A stretch of DNA of 64,000 nucleotides, taken from the NCBI GenBank assembly GCA_020636045.1, contig JACJYP010000001.1, positions 666,001 to 730,000 on the forward strand, written 5' to 3'. Both the position numbers and the translations under genes were made by a program. This DNA comes from Lewinellaceae bacterium (GTDB lineage: Bacteria > Bacteroidota > Bacteroidia > Chitinophagales > Saprospiraceae). Positions 1 to 10,431 of the stretch are shown piece by piece; within the stretch, counting starts at the first letter, position 1; each line of letters opens with the position of its first letter. Below the pieces are notes generated by a model, which was not told where the DNA came from, did not search any database, and saw only the letters and a program-made list of their open reading frames with translations.

Positions 1-1573
1 TCAGGCGGTACACTTCCGCGGTCAGCCAGTTCGGATCGATATAAATGACATCCCGCAGCCGGTCCTTGTCGAAATAGACGACCACTCCGCTCCGGCGCAG
101 GAAGTCCAGCACCGAGTCTTCCGTGCCGGCAACGATGCGGCTTGTCTTGCAAATTTCGTCGAAACGAGGCCGCGGGATCACGGGCATTTCCGCGCGCAGG
201 CGTTCGATGTCCGCGATGACCGACTCGTAGTTCCTGGGGAATTTCTCGCCCAAAAAAGGAATGGAGCTGTTCAGTTTTTGCGCCAGCAGCTCTTTTAATT
301 CGGGCAGGCCGAAATCCTTTTTTGCGCTGAAATAGAGGCATTCAGCCTCGAACGGCGCTTCCTGGTATTCCGTTTTGATGCTGTCGCGTTTGCCGTCGCT
401 GTGCGTATGCACCATCAGGATCGGGCTTTTTGGGCCGTATCGCCGGATGCTGTCCAGCCAGTATTCGCAGGAACGCCACTTGTCGTCCGGGTATTTCTTC
501 CGGTGCGCTTCCACATTTTGCGGCGCCGTCCAGGCGAGGATGTACAGCGCATCGTCGGAAAGAAAAAACTGGTGCGTGGCGTAGAATATCTCCTGCCCGC
601 CGAAATCCCAGACACCCGCATTCAGGGAGCCTGTTTCGATGCCGGGCAGGTCTCGCCGGGTCAGTTCGCCGAGGGTGACCCCGTGCGTGTAGGCTTCGTT
701 TTCGTCGAATTTTTCTCCCTTGAGCCGTTTGAACATCGAGGTTTTTCCCACGCGGCCGTTGCCGACGATGATGATCTTTACGCGGTCGTTGACGATCTCG
801 CCTTTTTCCAGGTTTAACTGGTAGTCGCGCACTTTTTCCCAGGAACTGGCAGACTCGTCTTCCGCGATGAGTTCTTTTGGCAATACCTTCAGCGGATTTC
901 CGTGCAGGTAGAGCGCTTCCATGCTGTCAAACTCAACCAGATCCGGCAGATATTCCAGTTTGTTGTTCCGCAAATGCAGAATCTCCAGCGCCGTCAAGGG
1001 ATCGATAAAACGCAGCGTTTCGATCTGATTGTCATTCAGGTACAGGTACTTGAGTGCATGGTAGGTGCCCTTCAATTGGAAGGAACTCAACTGGTTGCCG
1101 CTTGCGTCGAGCATCACCAGGGCCCGGCAGTGACCGATGGTCAGTTCGCGGAGTTTGTTTCTGCTGATATCCAGTTTCCGGAGCCACAGCAGGGAAGGCA
1201 GGTAGAAGTGCTCGAGCGCGCATTCGTTGAGGTCGAGCCATTCGAGCGCAAGGGTGTGGATGGTCGGCAATTCGAGCTGCCGCAAACCGGCGTTCTCGCT
1301 CAGGTCCAGAAAGCGCAGGGTGGACAGTTCCGCCGGAAAACGGAGTTCCGTCAGCGCGTTTTCGCTCAGGTTGAGCGCCTGCAGGTGGGTGGCATCCTTC
1401 AGGAAGGCGAGCTGCTTGTCGGTCAGTTCGTTGGAGCGCAGGTTCAGGCCGGTGACGTTGCCCTGCCCGTCCCGGGCAAAAGTGTTGCGGCTCCGGTATT
1501 TCATCAGTGCTTCCAGGTCGGGCTGTTCTTCGAGTTGGAAGCCGAGGTGTTTTTCAATGGCTTTTATTTGCAT
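1..1573 (-). CDS. Leucine-rich repeat Roc-family GTPase, partial (N-terminal 524 residues)
   Basis: The frame is open from an ATG at 1573 to the window edge, so the C-terminal part (COR domain and anything beyond) is missing. Residues of roughly 25-230 form LRR units of the LxxLxLxxN type. A Ras-like Roc GTPase domain follows: P-loop GNGRVGKTS, switch II-like VWDFGGQE, and a THSD motif at the usual G4 position. The order LRR then Roc is that of Roc-COR (LRRK-like) proteins, which are GTP-driven dimeric switches; cellular roles in bacteria are mostly unknown. The last visible residues resemble the start of a COR domain. The protein is probably cytoplasmic, as no signal peptide or membrane span is visible. 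Start choice is by LRR register; no Shine-Dalgarno sequence is evident, which is common in this phylum. Confidence 0.85.
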   Translation of the reverse strand, partial: MQIKAIEKHLGFQLEEQPDLEALMKYRSRNTFARDGQGNVTGLNLRSNELTDKQLAFLKDATHLQALNLSENALTELRFPAELSTLRFLDLSENAGLRQLELPTIHTLALEWLDLNECALEHFYLPSLLWLRKLDISRNKLRELTIGHCRALVMLDASGNQLSSFQLKGTYHALKYLYLNDNQIETLRFIDPLTALEILHLRNNKLEYLPDLVEFDSMEALYLHGNPLKVLPKELIAEDESASSWEKVRDYQLNLEKGEIVNDRVKIIIVGNGRVGKTSMFKRLKGEKFDENEAYTHGVTLGELTRRDLPGIETGSLNAGVWDFGGQEIFYATHQFFLSDDALYILAWTAPQNVEAHRKKYPDDKWRSCEYWLDSIRRYGPKSPILMVHTHSDGKRDSIKTEYQEAPFEAECLYFSAKKDFGLPELKELLAQKLNSSIPFLGEKFPRNYESVIADIERLRAEMPVIPRPRFDEICKTSRIVAGTEDSVLDFLRRSGVVVYFDKDRLRDVIYIDPNWLTAEVYRL

Positions 1574-1985
1574 ATTTCTACCGGGGATTACGTCCCGAAG
1601 GGCTATAATGAACAGATCGTCACTGCATTAGGCATGCAGGGTAAAATTAGGCGAAAATCTTTAATTCGCCGGCGGATGTGCGTCGCGATCCGCCCCCGGC
1701 CGGCCGCTCCGGCCCCGCTGTCCGGAAAAGATACCCGGGCAATATTTCCGGAGACGCCCCTGCCGAATTTTTACCCCGTCTAAATAAGCGGGCCCTGCAC
1801 AGGTTTTCCGAACGAAAATGTCGCAAACGCGTTCGGAAAAGTAGTTTTGTTCCGCCAAAAACACCCGGGCGGCCCTTCAAAACCGGCGCGAAGTTCCTTT
1901 CTTTGCGAACTTTTACAACCCTTTCAGCCGACCGCCCCGACGGACCGTTTCTCTACAAACCCTTTCACTTTCTTCACTCATCCCT
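1574..1985. other. Intergenic region between divergent LRR-Roc gene and sdhC
   Basis: This 412-bp region separates two divergent genes and must hold both promoters. Short open frames on both strands look like noise: arginine/proline rich, no recognisable domain. Apart from a -7-like box at 1842-1849, I see no structured repeat or RNA gene. Confidence 0.5.
1842..1849 (+). promoter_or_regulatory. Candidate Bacteroidetes -7 box (TAGTTTTG) ahead of sdhC
   Basis: The octamer fits the TAnnTTTG -7 consensus exactly and lies 136 bp upstream of the sdhC ATG. No convincing -33 TTTG is found at 17-23 bp upstream, so the call is tentative. Confidence 0.35.
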
Positions 1986-2672
1986 ATGAGTTGGTTTACC
2001 AGATTCCTCTCCTCTTCCATCGGCCAGAAGGTCGTGATGTCGCTGACGGGCCTGTTCCTGATGCTGTTCCTCATCGTGCACCTGGTCGGCAACCTGCAAC
2101 TGCTGAATGACGATGGCGGAGAAGCCTTCAACACCTACGCGTTTTTCATGACGCACAACCCGCTGATCAAGGTGGTCTCCTACACGCTGTACGCCTTCAT
2201 CCTCTGGCACGCCGTGCAGGGCATCCGGCTCTGGCTCGGCAACCGCGCGGCCCGCGGCAACGAGCGCTACGCGGTGTCGCACACGCGTTCGACTGAACGT
2301 TCGGCGCGCAACATGGCCTGGCTGGGCATCGTGATCTTCGTGTTCATCCTGCTGCACATGTGGCAGTTCTGGCTTCAGATGAAAATGGGCGCCTTGCCGC
2401 CCGTGGAGGTGGCCGCCTACGACCACCCGGTGCAGAACCTGTACCTGCCCGTGGCCGAGGCGTTCAAAAACCCGTTTTACGTGGCTTTTTACACCATCAG
2501 CATGGTGGTGATCGCCTTTCACCTCTGGCACGGCTTCTGGTCGTCGTTCCAGACGCTGGGCATCAACCACCCGCGCTACACGTCGCTCATCAGGGGCATC
2601 GGATACCTCTATTCGATCGGCATTCCTGCGGGGTTCGCGCTGATCCCGCTGTGGTTCTATTTCGCGATGTAA
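1986..2672 (+). CDS. sdhC: Succinate dehydrogenase/fumarate reductase cytochrome b subunit
   Basis: The 228-residue membrane anchor of complex II has five predicted membrane spans, like the Wolinella/Bacteroides di-heme type. Candidate heme-ligand histidines are H32 (FLIVHLVGN), H75 (LWHAVQG), H124 (LLHMWQF) and H179/H182 (FHLWHG). It passes electrons between the SdhB iron-sulfur clusters and the menaquinone pool in the inner membrane. It is first in the cluster, 75 bp ahead of sdhA. Length and motif order match the family, and the ATG lies directly before the typical MSWFTRFLSSSIGQK-type amphipathic N-terminus. Confidence 0.95.
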   Translation: MSWFTRFLSSSIGQKVVMSLTGLFLMLFLIVHLVGNLQLLNDDGGEAFNTYAFFMTHNPLIKVVSYTLYAFILWHAVQGIRLWLGNRAARGNERYAVSHTRSTERSARNMAWLGIVIFVFILLHMWQFWLQMKMGALPPVEVAAYDHPVQNLYLPVAEAFKNPFYVAFYTISMVVIAFHLWHGFWSSFQTLGINHPRYTSLIRGIGYLYSIGIPAGFALIPLWFYFAM

Positions 2673-2747
2673 CACTCCGTTTAGCCGCCATTTTTTCGAA
2701 CTTCATTCAGATCACATCAATATTTCCGGCACCGCCGGCTCTGCATT

Positions 2748-4691
<1,944 letters not shown>

Positions 4692-4750
4692 AAAACGTTA
4701 TATGAGAACCGCAGAATAAGCACCTTTTTCACACTTCAAACCAAAATACC

Positions 4751-5245
4751 ATGCATTTCCCAGGGTTCAGGCTGAAACGTTCGGCATTTACAACAACCGG
4801 TATGATCGCCGTGATCGCGATTGTCGTGTTTTCCTGCAAAAAATCGGACCCTGCGACGATGACCGACCCGGGAACAGGCAATCCTCCCGCAAGTATTTTC
4901 GATACGATTTTCGGGGCACATCAGGGGACTTGTTACTATTACCGCAAAACGTTTTCGACGGGTACAGAGCAGTTTGATACAATCCCCAACAGCACCCTGG
5001 AACTGACAAAACTGGATTCTATGTGGTATTCTATCAGCGGTTGCGCCACGTATGACTATGTAAAACATATCCACGAAGGCTGGTCGGCCACCGATACGGT
5101 CGTTGGGTATGAATATTTCCAGGGAGGCAACCACTGGACCCTGAAAATCGACCTGTTGCAACATACTATCCTGGCCGAGCACGTTTTTATACCCGGGACT
5201 TCTTCTCCCTATTACGAAAAGTACACCGGCAAATGGGATTTCTGA
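4751..5245 (+). CDS. Hypothetical lipoprotein, 164 aa, inserted in sdh cluster
   Basis: I do not recognise a family. A hydrophobic N-terminal stretch (about residues 12-28) ends in VFSC followed by KK, a lipobox with Cys29 as likely lipidation site. The remainder is polar and probably beta-rich, with scattered Tyr and Thr and no catalytic motif. The gene starts 59 bp after sdhA, and its stop is one base before the next ATG, so it is likely co-transcribed with the next gene. Base composition looks poorer in GC than the flanking sdh genes. Together with its place inside an enzyme-complex operon, this suggests acquisition (inference). Confidence 0.65.
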   Translation: MHFPGFRLKRSAFTTTGMIAVIAIVVFSCKKSDPATMTDPGTGNPPASIFDTIFGAHQGTCYYYRKTFSTGTEQFDTIPNSTLELTKLDSMWYSISGCATYDYVKHIHEGWSATDTVVGYEYFQGGNHWTLKIDLLQHTILAEHVFIPGTSSPYYEKYTGKWDF

Positions 5246-5246
5246 T

Positions 5247-5873
5247 ATGATGATAAAGCACTGCACCACACTTTTTCTGCTGTCCTGGCTAACAGGGATG
5301 TTGCCCGCCCAGGATCGCTTCGAATTGCAAAACCCATCCTTCGAACGCGGACGGGCGGAGTGTTGCACCGTTCCGGAAGGCTGGATGAACATGGGCTCCA
5401 CCAAGGAAAGCCCGCCCGACGTTCAACCCGGCTCCTTTGGCGTGGATATGGAAGCGCAGGACGGCGAGCAGTACCTGGGGCTGGTGGTGCGCGACAACGA
5501 CACCTGGGAAGGCATCGGGCAAAAACTGGACGGTTTTCTGAAAAAGGATTCCAGTTACACCTTCAGCCTGTACCTGAACCGCTCGAACATCTACAAATCC
5601 CTGTCGCGGCTGACCCTGAAAGAAGCCAATTTCAATTCCCCGACCATCCTGAAAATATGGGGGGTAAATGTGGAAACCCAGCAGGAAGAACTGCTGGCCG
5701 AGAGCAACGCAGTGAGCCATTCGCAGTGGACGCGCTACACTTTCACGCTGACGCCCCGCACCGGAGATTTTGACGAGATCGACCTGATGGCGTACTACGC
5801 GAAAGGATTTGAACGGAAAAACGGGAACCTGCTGGTCGACAATTGCTCTGCCATTGAAAAGATAAAACAGTAA
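5247..5873 (+). CDS. Secreted protein, probable carbohydrate-binding-like beta-sandwich, 208 aa
   Basis: An N-terminal signal peptide (about residues 1-22, ending LPAQ) precedes a domain that opens with FELQNPSFE, a common start of galactose-binding-like/CBM folds in Bacteroidota surface proteins. It continues with paired segments typical of a jelly roll (SYTFSLYLNRS, WTRYTFTL, LLVDNCS). No catalytic residues are apparent. It starts one base after the previous gene ends, so the two are likely translated from one message. It may bind glycans or proteins at the cell surface, but that is inferred from fold resemblance only. Confidence 0.6.
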   Translation: MMIKHCTTLFLLSWLTGMLPAQDRFELQNPSFERGRAECCTVPEGWMNMGSTKESPPDVQPGSFGVDMEAQDGEQYLGLVVRDNDTWEGIGQKLDGFLKKDSSYTFSLYLNRSNIYKSLSRLTLKEANFNSPTILKIWGVNVETQQEELLAESNAVSHSQWTRYTFTLTPRTGDFDEIDLMAYYAKGFERKNGNLLVDNCSAIEKIKQ

Positions 5874-5901
5874 ACAAGCATCACTTTAAATATTCTTTTC
5901 T

Positions 5902-6396
5902 ATGAAAAACACAGCAAAACACATGTTTATGCTCGCCGCGGCCTCCCTGCTGATCGCCGTATCGGGTTGCAAAAAGGACGACAACGGCGGCAATTCCGAC
6001 GCCGATATTCAACCGGGCGTCGGCCTGAAAGAGATCAGGATCGGCGATACAGCCCAAAAAGCCTTCGACGTACTGGGCACGGTGACGGACTCGCATATTG
6101 AGATCAACGGCATATTTTTTCACTTTTTGCTGTATATCAACAAAGGCATCATCATCAATTTCGAGCCGACGGACAGTGAAACACTGGACCCGAACACCAA
6201 GATACTGGCGATCTCGCTGATCGATCCCTACAGCGGAAAAACCGACAGCAACATCGGCATCGGCAGCACACGCGCCGACGTGATCGCCGCTTACGGACAG
6301 CCCGATTCCATCGATACAGATGGCGAATCGTACGACATCGGCATCACTTTTCAATACGACAACGACATCGTTTCGACGATCACGATCATTAAATAA
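5902..6396 (+). CDS. Hypothetical lipoprotein with duplicated IG-DT/ST motif, 164 aa
   Basis: The signal sequence ends in a lipobox (IAVSGC, Cys23) followed by KKDD, consistent with an outer-membrane lipoprotein. Two similar segments, IRIGDTAQKAFDVLG and IGIGSTRADVIAAYGQPDS, look like the repeated module of BLIP/SmpA-like small periplasmic folds. No enzyme function is predicted. It is the last of three genes between sdhA and sdhB; its stop lies 14 bp before the sdhB ATG, so it is likely on the sdh transcript. Confidence 0.65.
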   Translation: MKNTAKHMFMLAAASLLIAVSGCKKDDNGGNSDADIQPGVGLKEIRIGDTAQKAFDVLGTVTDSHIEINGIFFHFLLYINKGIIINFEPTDSETLDPNTKILAISLIDPYSGKTDSNIGIGSTRADVIAAYGQPDSIDTDGESYDIGITFQYDNDIVSTITIIK

Positions 6397-6410
6397 AACA
6401 GACAATTGCT

Positions 6411-7166
6411 ATGCGTCTTACGCTCAAAATCTGGCGCCAGGGTGGCCAATACAAAGGCGAATTCGTTACGTACCAGTTACCGGACGTCAATCCCGACATG
6501 TCCTTCCTCGAAATGCTCGATGTGCTCAACGAACAGCTCATCCACCGGCGCGAGGAGCCCGTCGCTTTCGAGCACGACTGCCGGGAAGGCATCTGCGGCA
6601 CCTGCTCGCTGGTGATCGACGGACGTCCGCACGGCCCGATGAAGGGCACGACCACCTGCCAGGTGCACATGCGCCACTACAGGGACGGCGATACCATCGT
6701 CATCGAACCTTTCCGTGCCCATGCATTTCCGGTGATCAAGGACCTGGTGGTGGACCGCTCGTCGTTCGACCGCATTATTCAGTCGGGCGGATACGTCAGC
6801 GTCAATACCGGCCAGGCACAGGATGCCAATGCCATTCCCATCGAAAAGGAACAGGCATCGCATGCCTTCGACGCAGCGGCCTGCATCGGCTGCGGCGCCT
6901 GTGTGGCAGCATGCCCCAACGCTTCCGCGATGCTGTTCACCTCGGCGAAGGTGAGCCACCTCGCACAGCTGCCGCAGGGTCAGGTAGAGCGCCAGAAACG
7001 CGTGCTGGCCATGATCGCGCAAATGGACAAGGAAGGTTTCGGCCAGTGCTCCAACGTAAAAGCATGTGAAGCCGAATGCCCGAAGGACATTTCCGTGGAG
7101 AATATTGCCCGCTTGAACCGCGAGTATCTCTCCGCCGTGTTCGCTTCGGACAAGGCAATGTCTTGA
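6411..7166 (+). CDS. sdhB: Succinate dehydrogenase/fumarate reductase iron-sulfur subunit
   Basis: The 251-residue electron-transfer subunit of complex II shows the plant-type [2Fe-2S] cysteines C57, C62, C65 and C83 (CREGICGTCS). A second ferredoxin-like set CIGCGACVAACP (C158, C161, C164, C168) plus C213, C219 and C223 supplies the two further clusters. It links the SdhA FAD to the SdhC hemes. Sequence is complete. Its separation from sdhA by three exported-protein genes is unusual for this phylum, where sdhCAB are normally contiguous. Confidence 0.96.
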   Translation: MRLTLKIWRQGGQYKGEFVTYQLPDVNPDMSFLEMLDVLNEQLIHRREEPVAFEHDCREGICGTCSLVIDGRPHGPMKGTTTCQVHMRHYRDGDTIVIEPFRAHAFPVIKDLVVDRSSFDRIIQSGGYVSVNTGQAQDANAIPIEKEQASHAFDAAACIGCGACVAACPNASAMLFTSAKVSHLAQLPQGQVERQKRVLAMIAQMDKEGFGQCSNVKACEAECPKDISVENIARLNREYLSAVFASDKAMS

Positions 7167-7170
7167 AACA

Positions 7171-7205
7171 GGAAATTGGAAATTGGAAACCAGAAATTGG
7201 AAATT
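7171..7205. repeat. Five tandem heptamers of GGAAATT type
   Basis: The units are GGAAATT, GGAAATT, GGAAACC, AGAAATT and GGAAATT in exact 7-bp register, starting four bases after the sdhB stop. The same unit recurs in degenerate form near 7563-7590, as the reverse complement at about 7627-7671, and again at 51426-51460. Confidence 0.8.
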
Positions 7206-7375
7206 CTAATTGGGATTTGAATAAAATTTCCAGTTTCCCTAATTTCTAATTTCTGGTCGGCACCCGCTTGAGCGTTGATTTTATGTAAATCACTCAAGTT
7301 GTACCAATTGATCGGTTCGTGGCGTTTGCCGTTAACGGAGGCGCCATAACTACATAACTACTTGTTGGAGGAGTT

Positions 7376-7502
7376 GGTAGCGCGGCGTTTACGCCTACCT
7401 TGTTGAGGTAAATAGTTGAATGCCAATATATCACGCTTTGACGGGTTGACCGAATGGTCCAGTTTCCCTAATTTCTAATGGCGGCGTAAACGCCGCGCTA
7501 CC
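7376..7502. repeat. Perfect 20-bp inverted repeat arms
   Basis: The left arm GGTAGCGCGGCGTTTACGCC (7376-7395) is the exact reverse complement of 7483-7502. Each arm itself contains a near-palindrome (GGCGTTTACGCC). The 87-bp interval includes one copy of the AATAGTTGAATGCC direct repeat. Confidence 0.75.
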
Positions 7503-7671
7503 GGCACAACTTGAGATAAATAGTTGAATGCCAATATATCAACGCTTTGACGGGTGACGACCGGAAATTGAGAACTTAGAAACCAGAAATTCTAATTGGT
7601 ATCTGAATAAAATTTCCAGTTTCCCTAATTTCCAATTTCAGTTTCAATTTCCAATTTCTCAATTTCCAATA

Positions 7672-8553
7672 TCAATCCGACCGGCGCCGAGGAGGCCTGA
7701 TCACGACCTGTGAGGGTGGCGGCGGTGGCGTAACGGGCGGCTTGGTCTCTTTTTTGAATGACTCGAATGCGTCGTCGTCACCTCCGCGGAAACTTTCGTG
7801 GCCGGGGTCGTCATCTACGGCAGGCGGCGCCGGAGGAGGAGTTGTGATCACCACGGGCTCCGGCGCACTTTCCGGCGGCGCCTGTCCGCCGAACAGCGTC
7901 TTGGCGGTCTCTTTCAGCCGCTCCATGAATTCCTGCGACGCAAATCCCGCAATAAATGCAATGCCGATATAGGGGAACATGCCGGGCAAGGTTTGCCAGC
8001 CGGCGCCGTCACCCTGCGCCAGCGCGCCTGAAAAGAAGCTGCTGACGAAGAAGGTGAACAGGCCGCAAAGCACGCCCGAAACGGGACGCAGGTAAAAGGG
8101 CAGTTCCAGATAAGCAGGGAAATACGACTGGTCGCGTGTGAATTCGAACACGCCGCGCAGGTTGCAGAGCACGCCGCCCAGACCGCCGGCAAGGGAAATG
8201 GCCCAAAGCACATATGCGATCATGCGAGTATCGGCGGGTGGCGTTTCCTCTTCAGGCGGTTCCGCAGTTTCTGCAGGCTCGGGTTCCGCAGGGCCGGTCA
8301 TGGCTGCGCTGTCGGCGTCCGATGCGAGGGAGTCGGGCTCGGCAGCGACTACCGGTTGTTTTACGATCGGCTTCTCCACGGTTGTGACGGCCGCTTTTTT
8401 ACCGCTTGTTTGTTGTTTGGCATCGGCAGCCGCTGCCAGAAGGATCACCTGATACAGCAGCAGGGAAAAGACGGTGGTCAGCACGAGGTTGTATATCACC
8501 AACCGGAAAGTGCGGGGCCGGCTGAGCTCGTCGGAAGCGTTGTAGTCGGACAT
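7672..8553 (-). CDS. Hypothetical multi-pass membrane protein with proline-rich ends, 293 aa
   Basis: No family is recognised. One membrane span lies near residues 18-42, followed by a long acidic/proline-rich linker (PAEPEPAETAEPPEEE). Three more hydrophobic segments follow (MIAYVLWAISLAGGLGG; SGVLCGLFTFFVSSF; PYIGIAFIAGFA). The cytosolic-looking C-terminal tail is rich in Pro, Asp and basic residues. This resembles small Bacteroidota membrane proteins of unknown role. It ends right against the repeat block and starts 88 bp beyond the Ppx/GppA gene stop on the same strand, so the two could be co-transcribed. Confidence 0.7.
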   Translation of the reverse strand: MSDYNASDELSRPRTFRLVIYNLVLTTVFSLLLYQVILLAAAADAKQQTSGKKAAVTTVEKPIVKQPVVAAEPDSLASDADSAAMTGPAEPEPAETAEPPEEETPPADTRMIAYVLWAISLAGGLGGVLCNLRGVFEFTRDQSYFPAYLELPFYLRPVSGVLCGLFTFFVSSFFSGALAQGDGAGWQTLPGMFPYIGIAFIAGFASQEFMERLKETAKTLFGGQAPPESAPEPVVITTPPPAPPAVDDDPGHESFRGGDDDAFESFKKETKPPVTPPPPPSQVVIRPPRRRSD

Positions 8554-8641
8554 GGCGTTTCATTTAGTTGATCCGGAGCGAGAAATCCGGCAAGTTAAAC
8601 AGTATACTGACGACCAAATGTCGTTCAAAAATCCCGAAATC

Positions 8642-9544
8642 TCACCATTCTTCCAACATTCCTTCCTTCAGCGCATAGGCGGAGGTGTATATATCTTCCG
8701 TGCCCGCCTTGCGCAGCACAAAGCGAATGAGTACCAGCGCGATCACCACCATTTCCACGCGCTCTTCGGGCAGGCGGTCCATGGCGCGGCGTTCGGCCAG
8801 GGTGCTGTGCACCAGTTTTTCGTAAAGCGGGTAAAAATCGCGCACCGGAATATAGCCGTACAGCGCGGGCTTGGTCGCCGGATCGAGCAGGAACAGGTCG
8901 ATGACGTCGAAGGTGCCGGAAGCGCCGATCAGCGTAGGGCACGGGTAGCGTTCCAGTGCCCGCCAAAGGTCAGCCAGGGCGCCATCCAGCCATGTTTCCG
9001 CCGCTTCGATCTCGTCGTTGGTGATGGGATCGTGCCGGTGAAACTGCCGCCACAGCACCGCCGCGCCGACGGGAAAACTTTGTTGCCAGTACACCTGTTC
9101 GCGGTCGGCAATGATAAACTCCACACTGCCGCCGCCGATGTCCATGATCAGTGCGCGGTGGCCGGGGAAAGGCACCGCCTTGCGCACGCCTTTGTGGATC
9201 AGCGCCGCTTCGCGGTCGCCGGGGATGGTCTCCGGTATTACACCCGTAATGACAGCCGCCTGTTTCAGAAAATCCGGCGCATTGTCGGCCGTGCGCAGTG
9301 CCGCCGTGCCAAAGGCCTTGATGCGGTCCGGCCGCAACCCCGCCGCATCGAGTTCGGCCTTGTACACACGCAGGGCATCAAGGCCGCGCCGGAACGCTGC
9401 GTCGCCGATATGTCCGATGCCTTCTTCGGCCAGTTTGACGTATATTTTGTTTTTGGCGAGTACCGACCAGTCGCCCTGCGCATTGCGCTCGGCGATCATC
9501 AAATGGAAGGTATTGGTGCCCAGATCGAGGACGGCAACTTTCAT
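8642..9544 (-). CDS. Ppx/GppA family phosphatase (exopolyphosphatase-like)
   Basis: This 300-residue protein belongs to the ASKHA superfamily. It has the phosphate-1 motif VLDLGTNTFHLMI at the N-terminus and the phosphate-2 motif MDIGGGSVEFII near residue 140, both typical of Ppx/GppA enzymes. These hydrolyse polyphosphate and/or the pppGpp 5'-phosphate. At about 300 residues it is the short form lacking the C-terminal HD-like domain of E. coli Ppx. The start ATG directly precedes the phosphate-1 strand, as usual. Substrate preference cannot be read from sequence. Confidence 0.9.
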   Translation of the reverse strand: MKVAVLDLGTNTFHLMIAERNAQGDWSVLAKNKIYVKLAEEGIGHIGDAAFRRGLDALRVYKAELDAAGLRPDRIKAFGTAALRTADNAPDFLKQAAVITGVIPETIPGDREAALIHKGVRKAVPFPGHRALIMDIGGGSVEFIIADREQVYWQQSFPVGAAVLWRQFHRHDPITNDEIEAAETWLDGALADLWRALERYPCPTLIGASGTFDVIDLFLLDPATKPALYGYIPVRDFYPLYEKLVHSTLAERRAMDRLPEERVEMVVIALVLIRFVLRKAGTEDIYTSAYALKEGMLEEW

Positions 9545-9687
9545 AGTGCTGGTTTTTCAAAATTTGCCTGTCCCGCTGACGGGCATGGCTTTTTCCGCCT
9601 CCAATTTCGCAAAATCGGGATTTCCATAAGGCCGATTTCCCTGCAACTCAATTTGTTACAAAATACGGGTCAAGTTAATTACTACCC

Positions 9688-10341
9688 CTAAAACATATAC
9701 ATCGTCTGGAAATAAAGGCTATGGGCATTCCAGGCCTTTTGCGCCGGCGCGGGGTCCCAGTCGCGGGGGTCGTACATATATCCGATAGAGCGTACATAGC
9801 GAACGGTAAGCCCGATATGCCGCGTCGCGAAGAAACTGGCGCCGATCAGAAAACTGAAGTCGTTCTTTTTCAGGTAATCGGGCACCACGACGTTGACGCC
9901 GCTGAGTTCGTCGTCGACCGAAGCGTTCATGAAGCGCGCGTAGGAAAGGCCGAGGTTCAGCGAAACCCGGTAGTAGTCCTCATCATTGCCGTCGCCCTCC
10001 ACGAGCCAGTCCTTGTAATGCCACTGGAGCGGCACTTCGACGTAATTGAGCGTCAGTGAAAAATTGTAGGGATTGAACTGGTCGCGAACCAGTTCGCTCT
10101 GGCTGCCGCGTTGCACGAACAGGAACTCGATGCTGCCCTCCGTCTTGGGGGTAAGCCTGGCCGTGGTGCGCAGGCCCGCCTGAAAACCGAGTTTGTTGTA
10201 GCCGGCCGAGAGGTCGCCGTCGATCTGGGAAGCGGTCAGGCCGGCGATCAGGCCGGCGCGGAAACGCGGCTGGGCAGCGAGCAGGGCAGGCGCGAGGGCA
10301 GCGGCAAACAGGAGGATGGTCGTAAATGTGTTGATTCGCAT
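9688..10341 (-). CDS. PorT-like outer-membrane beta-barrel protein, 217 aa
   Basis: A signal peptide (MRINTFTTILLFAAALAPALLAAQ) precedes a repeated barrel pattern ending in an aromatic C-terminal strand (SLYFQTMYMF). RFRAGLIAGLTASQIDGD is the typical opening of small Bacteroidota porin-family (OMP_b-brl/PorT) barrels. The frame is open further upstream to 10671, but that extension overlaps the opposite-strand gene at 10432-10689 and lacks a signal peptide, so the ATG at 10341 is chosen. Role unknown; PorT itself serves T9SS, but nothing here ties this protein to secretion. Confidence 0.8.
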   Translation of the reverse strand: MRINTFTTILLFAAALAPALLAAQPRFRAGLIAGLTASQIDGDLSAGYNKLGFQAGLRTTARLTPKTEGSIEFLFVQRGSQSELVRDQFNPYNFSLTLNYVEVPLQWHYKDWLVEGDGNDEDYYRVSLNLGLSYARFMNASVDDELSGVNVVVPDYLKKNDFSFLIGASFFATRHIGLTVRYVRSIGYMYDPRDWDPAPAQKAWNAHSLYFQTMYMF

Positions 10342-10431
10342 AGTGGGAGATTTTGGATACTTTTGCGCGACTTGCGGCGAAGATAGAGGAATGTCCGGAG
10401 TGTTAAACTGCGAATAAAGCGAACGGTCAAT

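Larger units (their letters stand above)
7167..7671. repeat. Composite repeat-rich intergenic block between sdhB and a convergent gene
   Basis: This 505-bp non-coding block is built from several repeats. Copies of a segment with the core TTTCCAGTTTCCCTAATTT lie at about 7188-7250 and 7581-7634, with a short third piece at 7459-7479. A direct repeat beginning AATAGTTGAATGCCAATATA lies at about 7411-7450 and 7520-7558. A perfect 20-bp inverted pair lies at 7376-7395 and 7483-7502. Heptamer runs flank both ends. It separates convergent genes. No open frame or RNA gene was seen. Confidence 0.75.

Noticed and set aside
1647..1880. Short open frames in the LRR-Roc/sdhC intergenic region
   Set aside because: Arg/Pro/Gly-rich translations typical of random GC-rich DNA, with overlapping frames on both strands and no domain.
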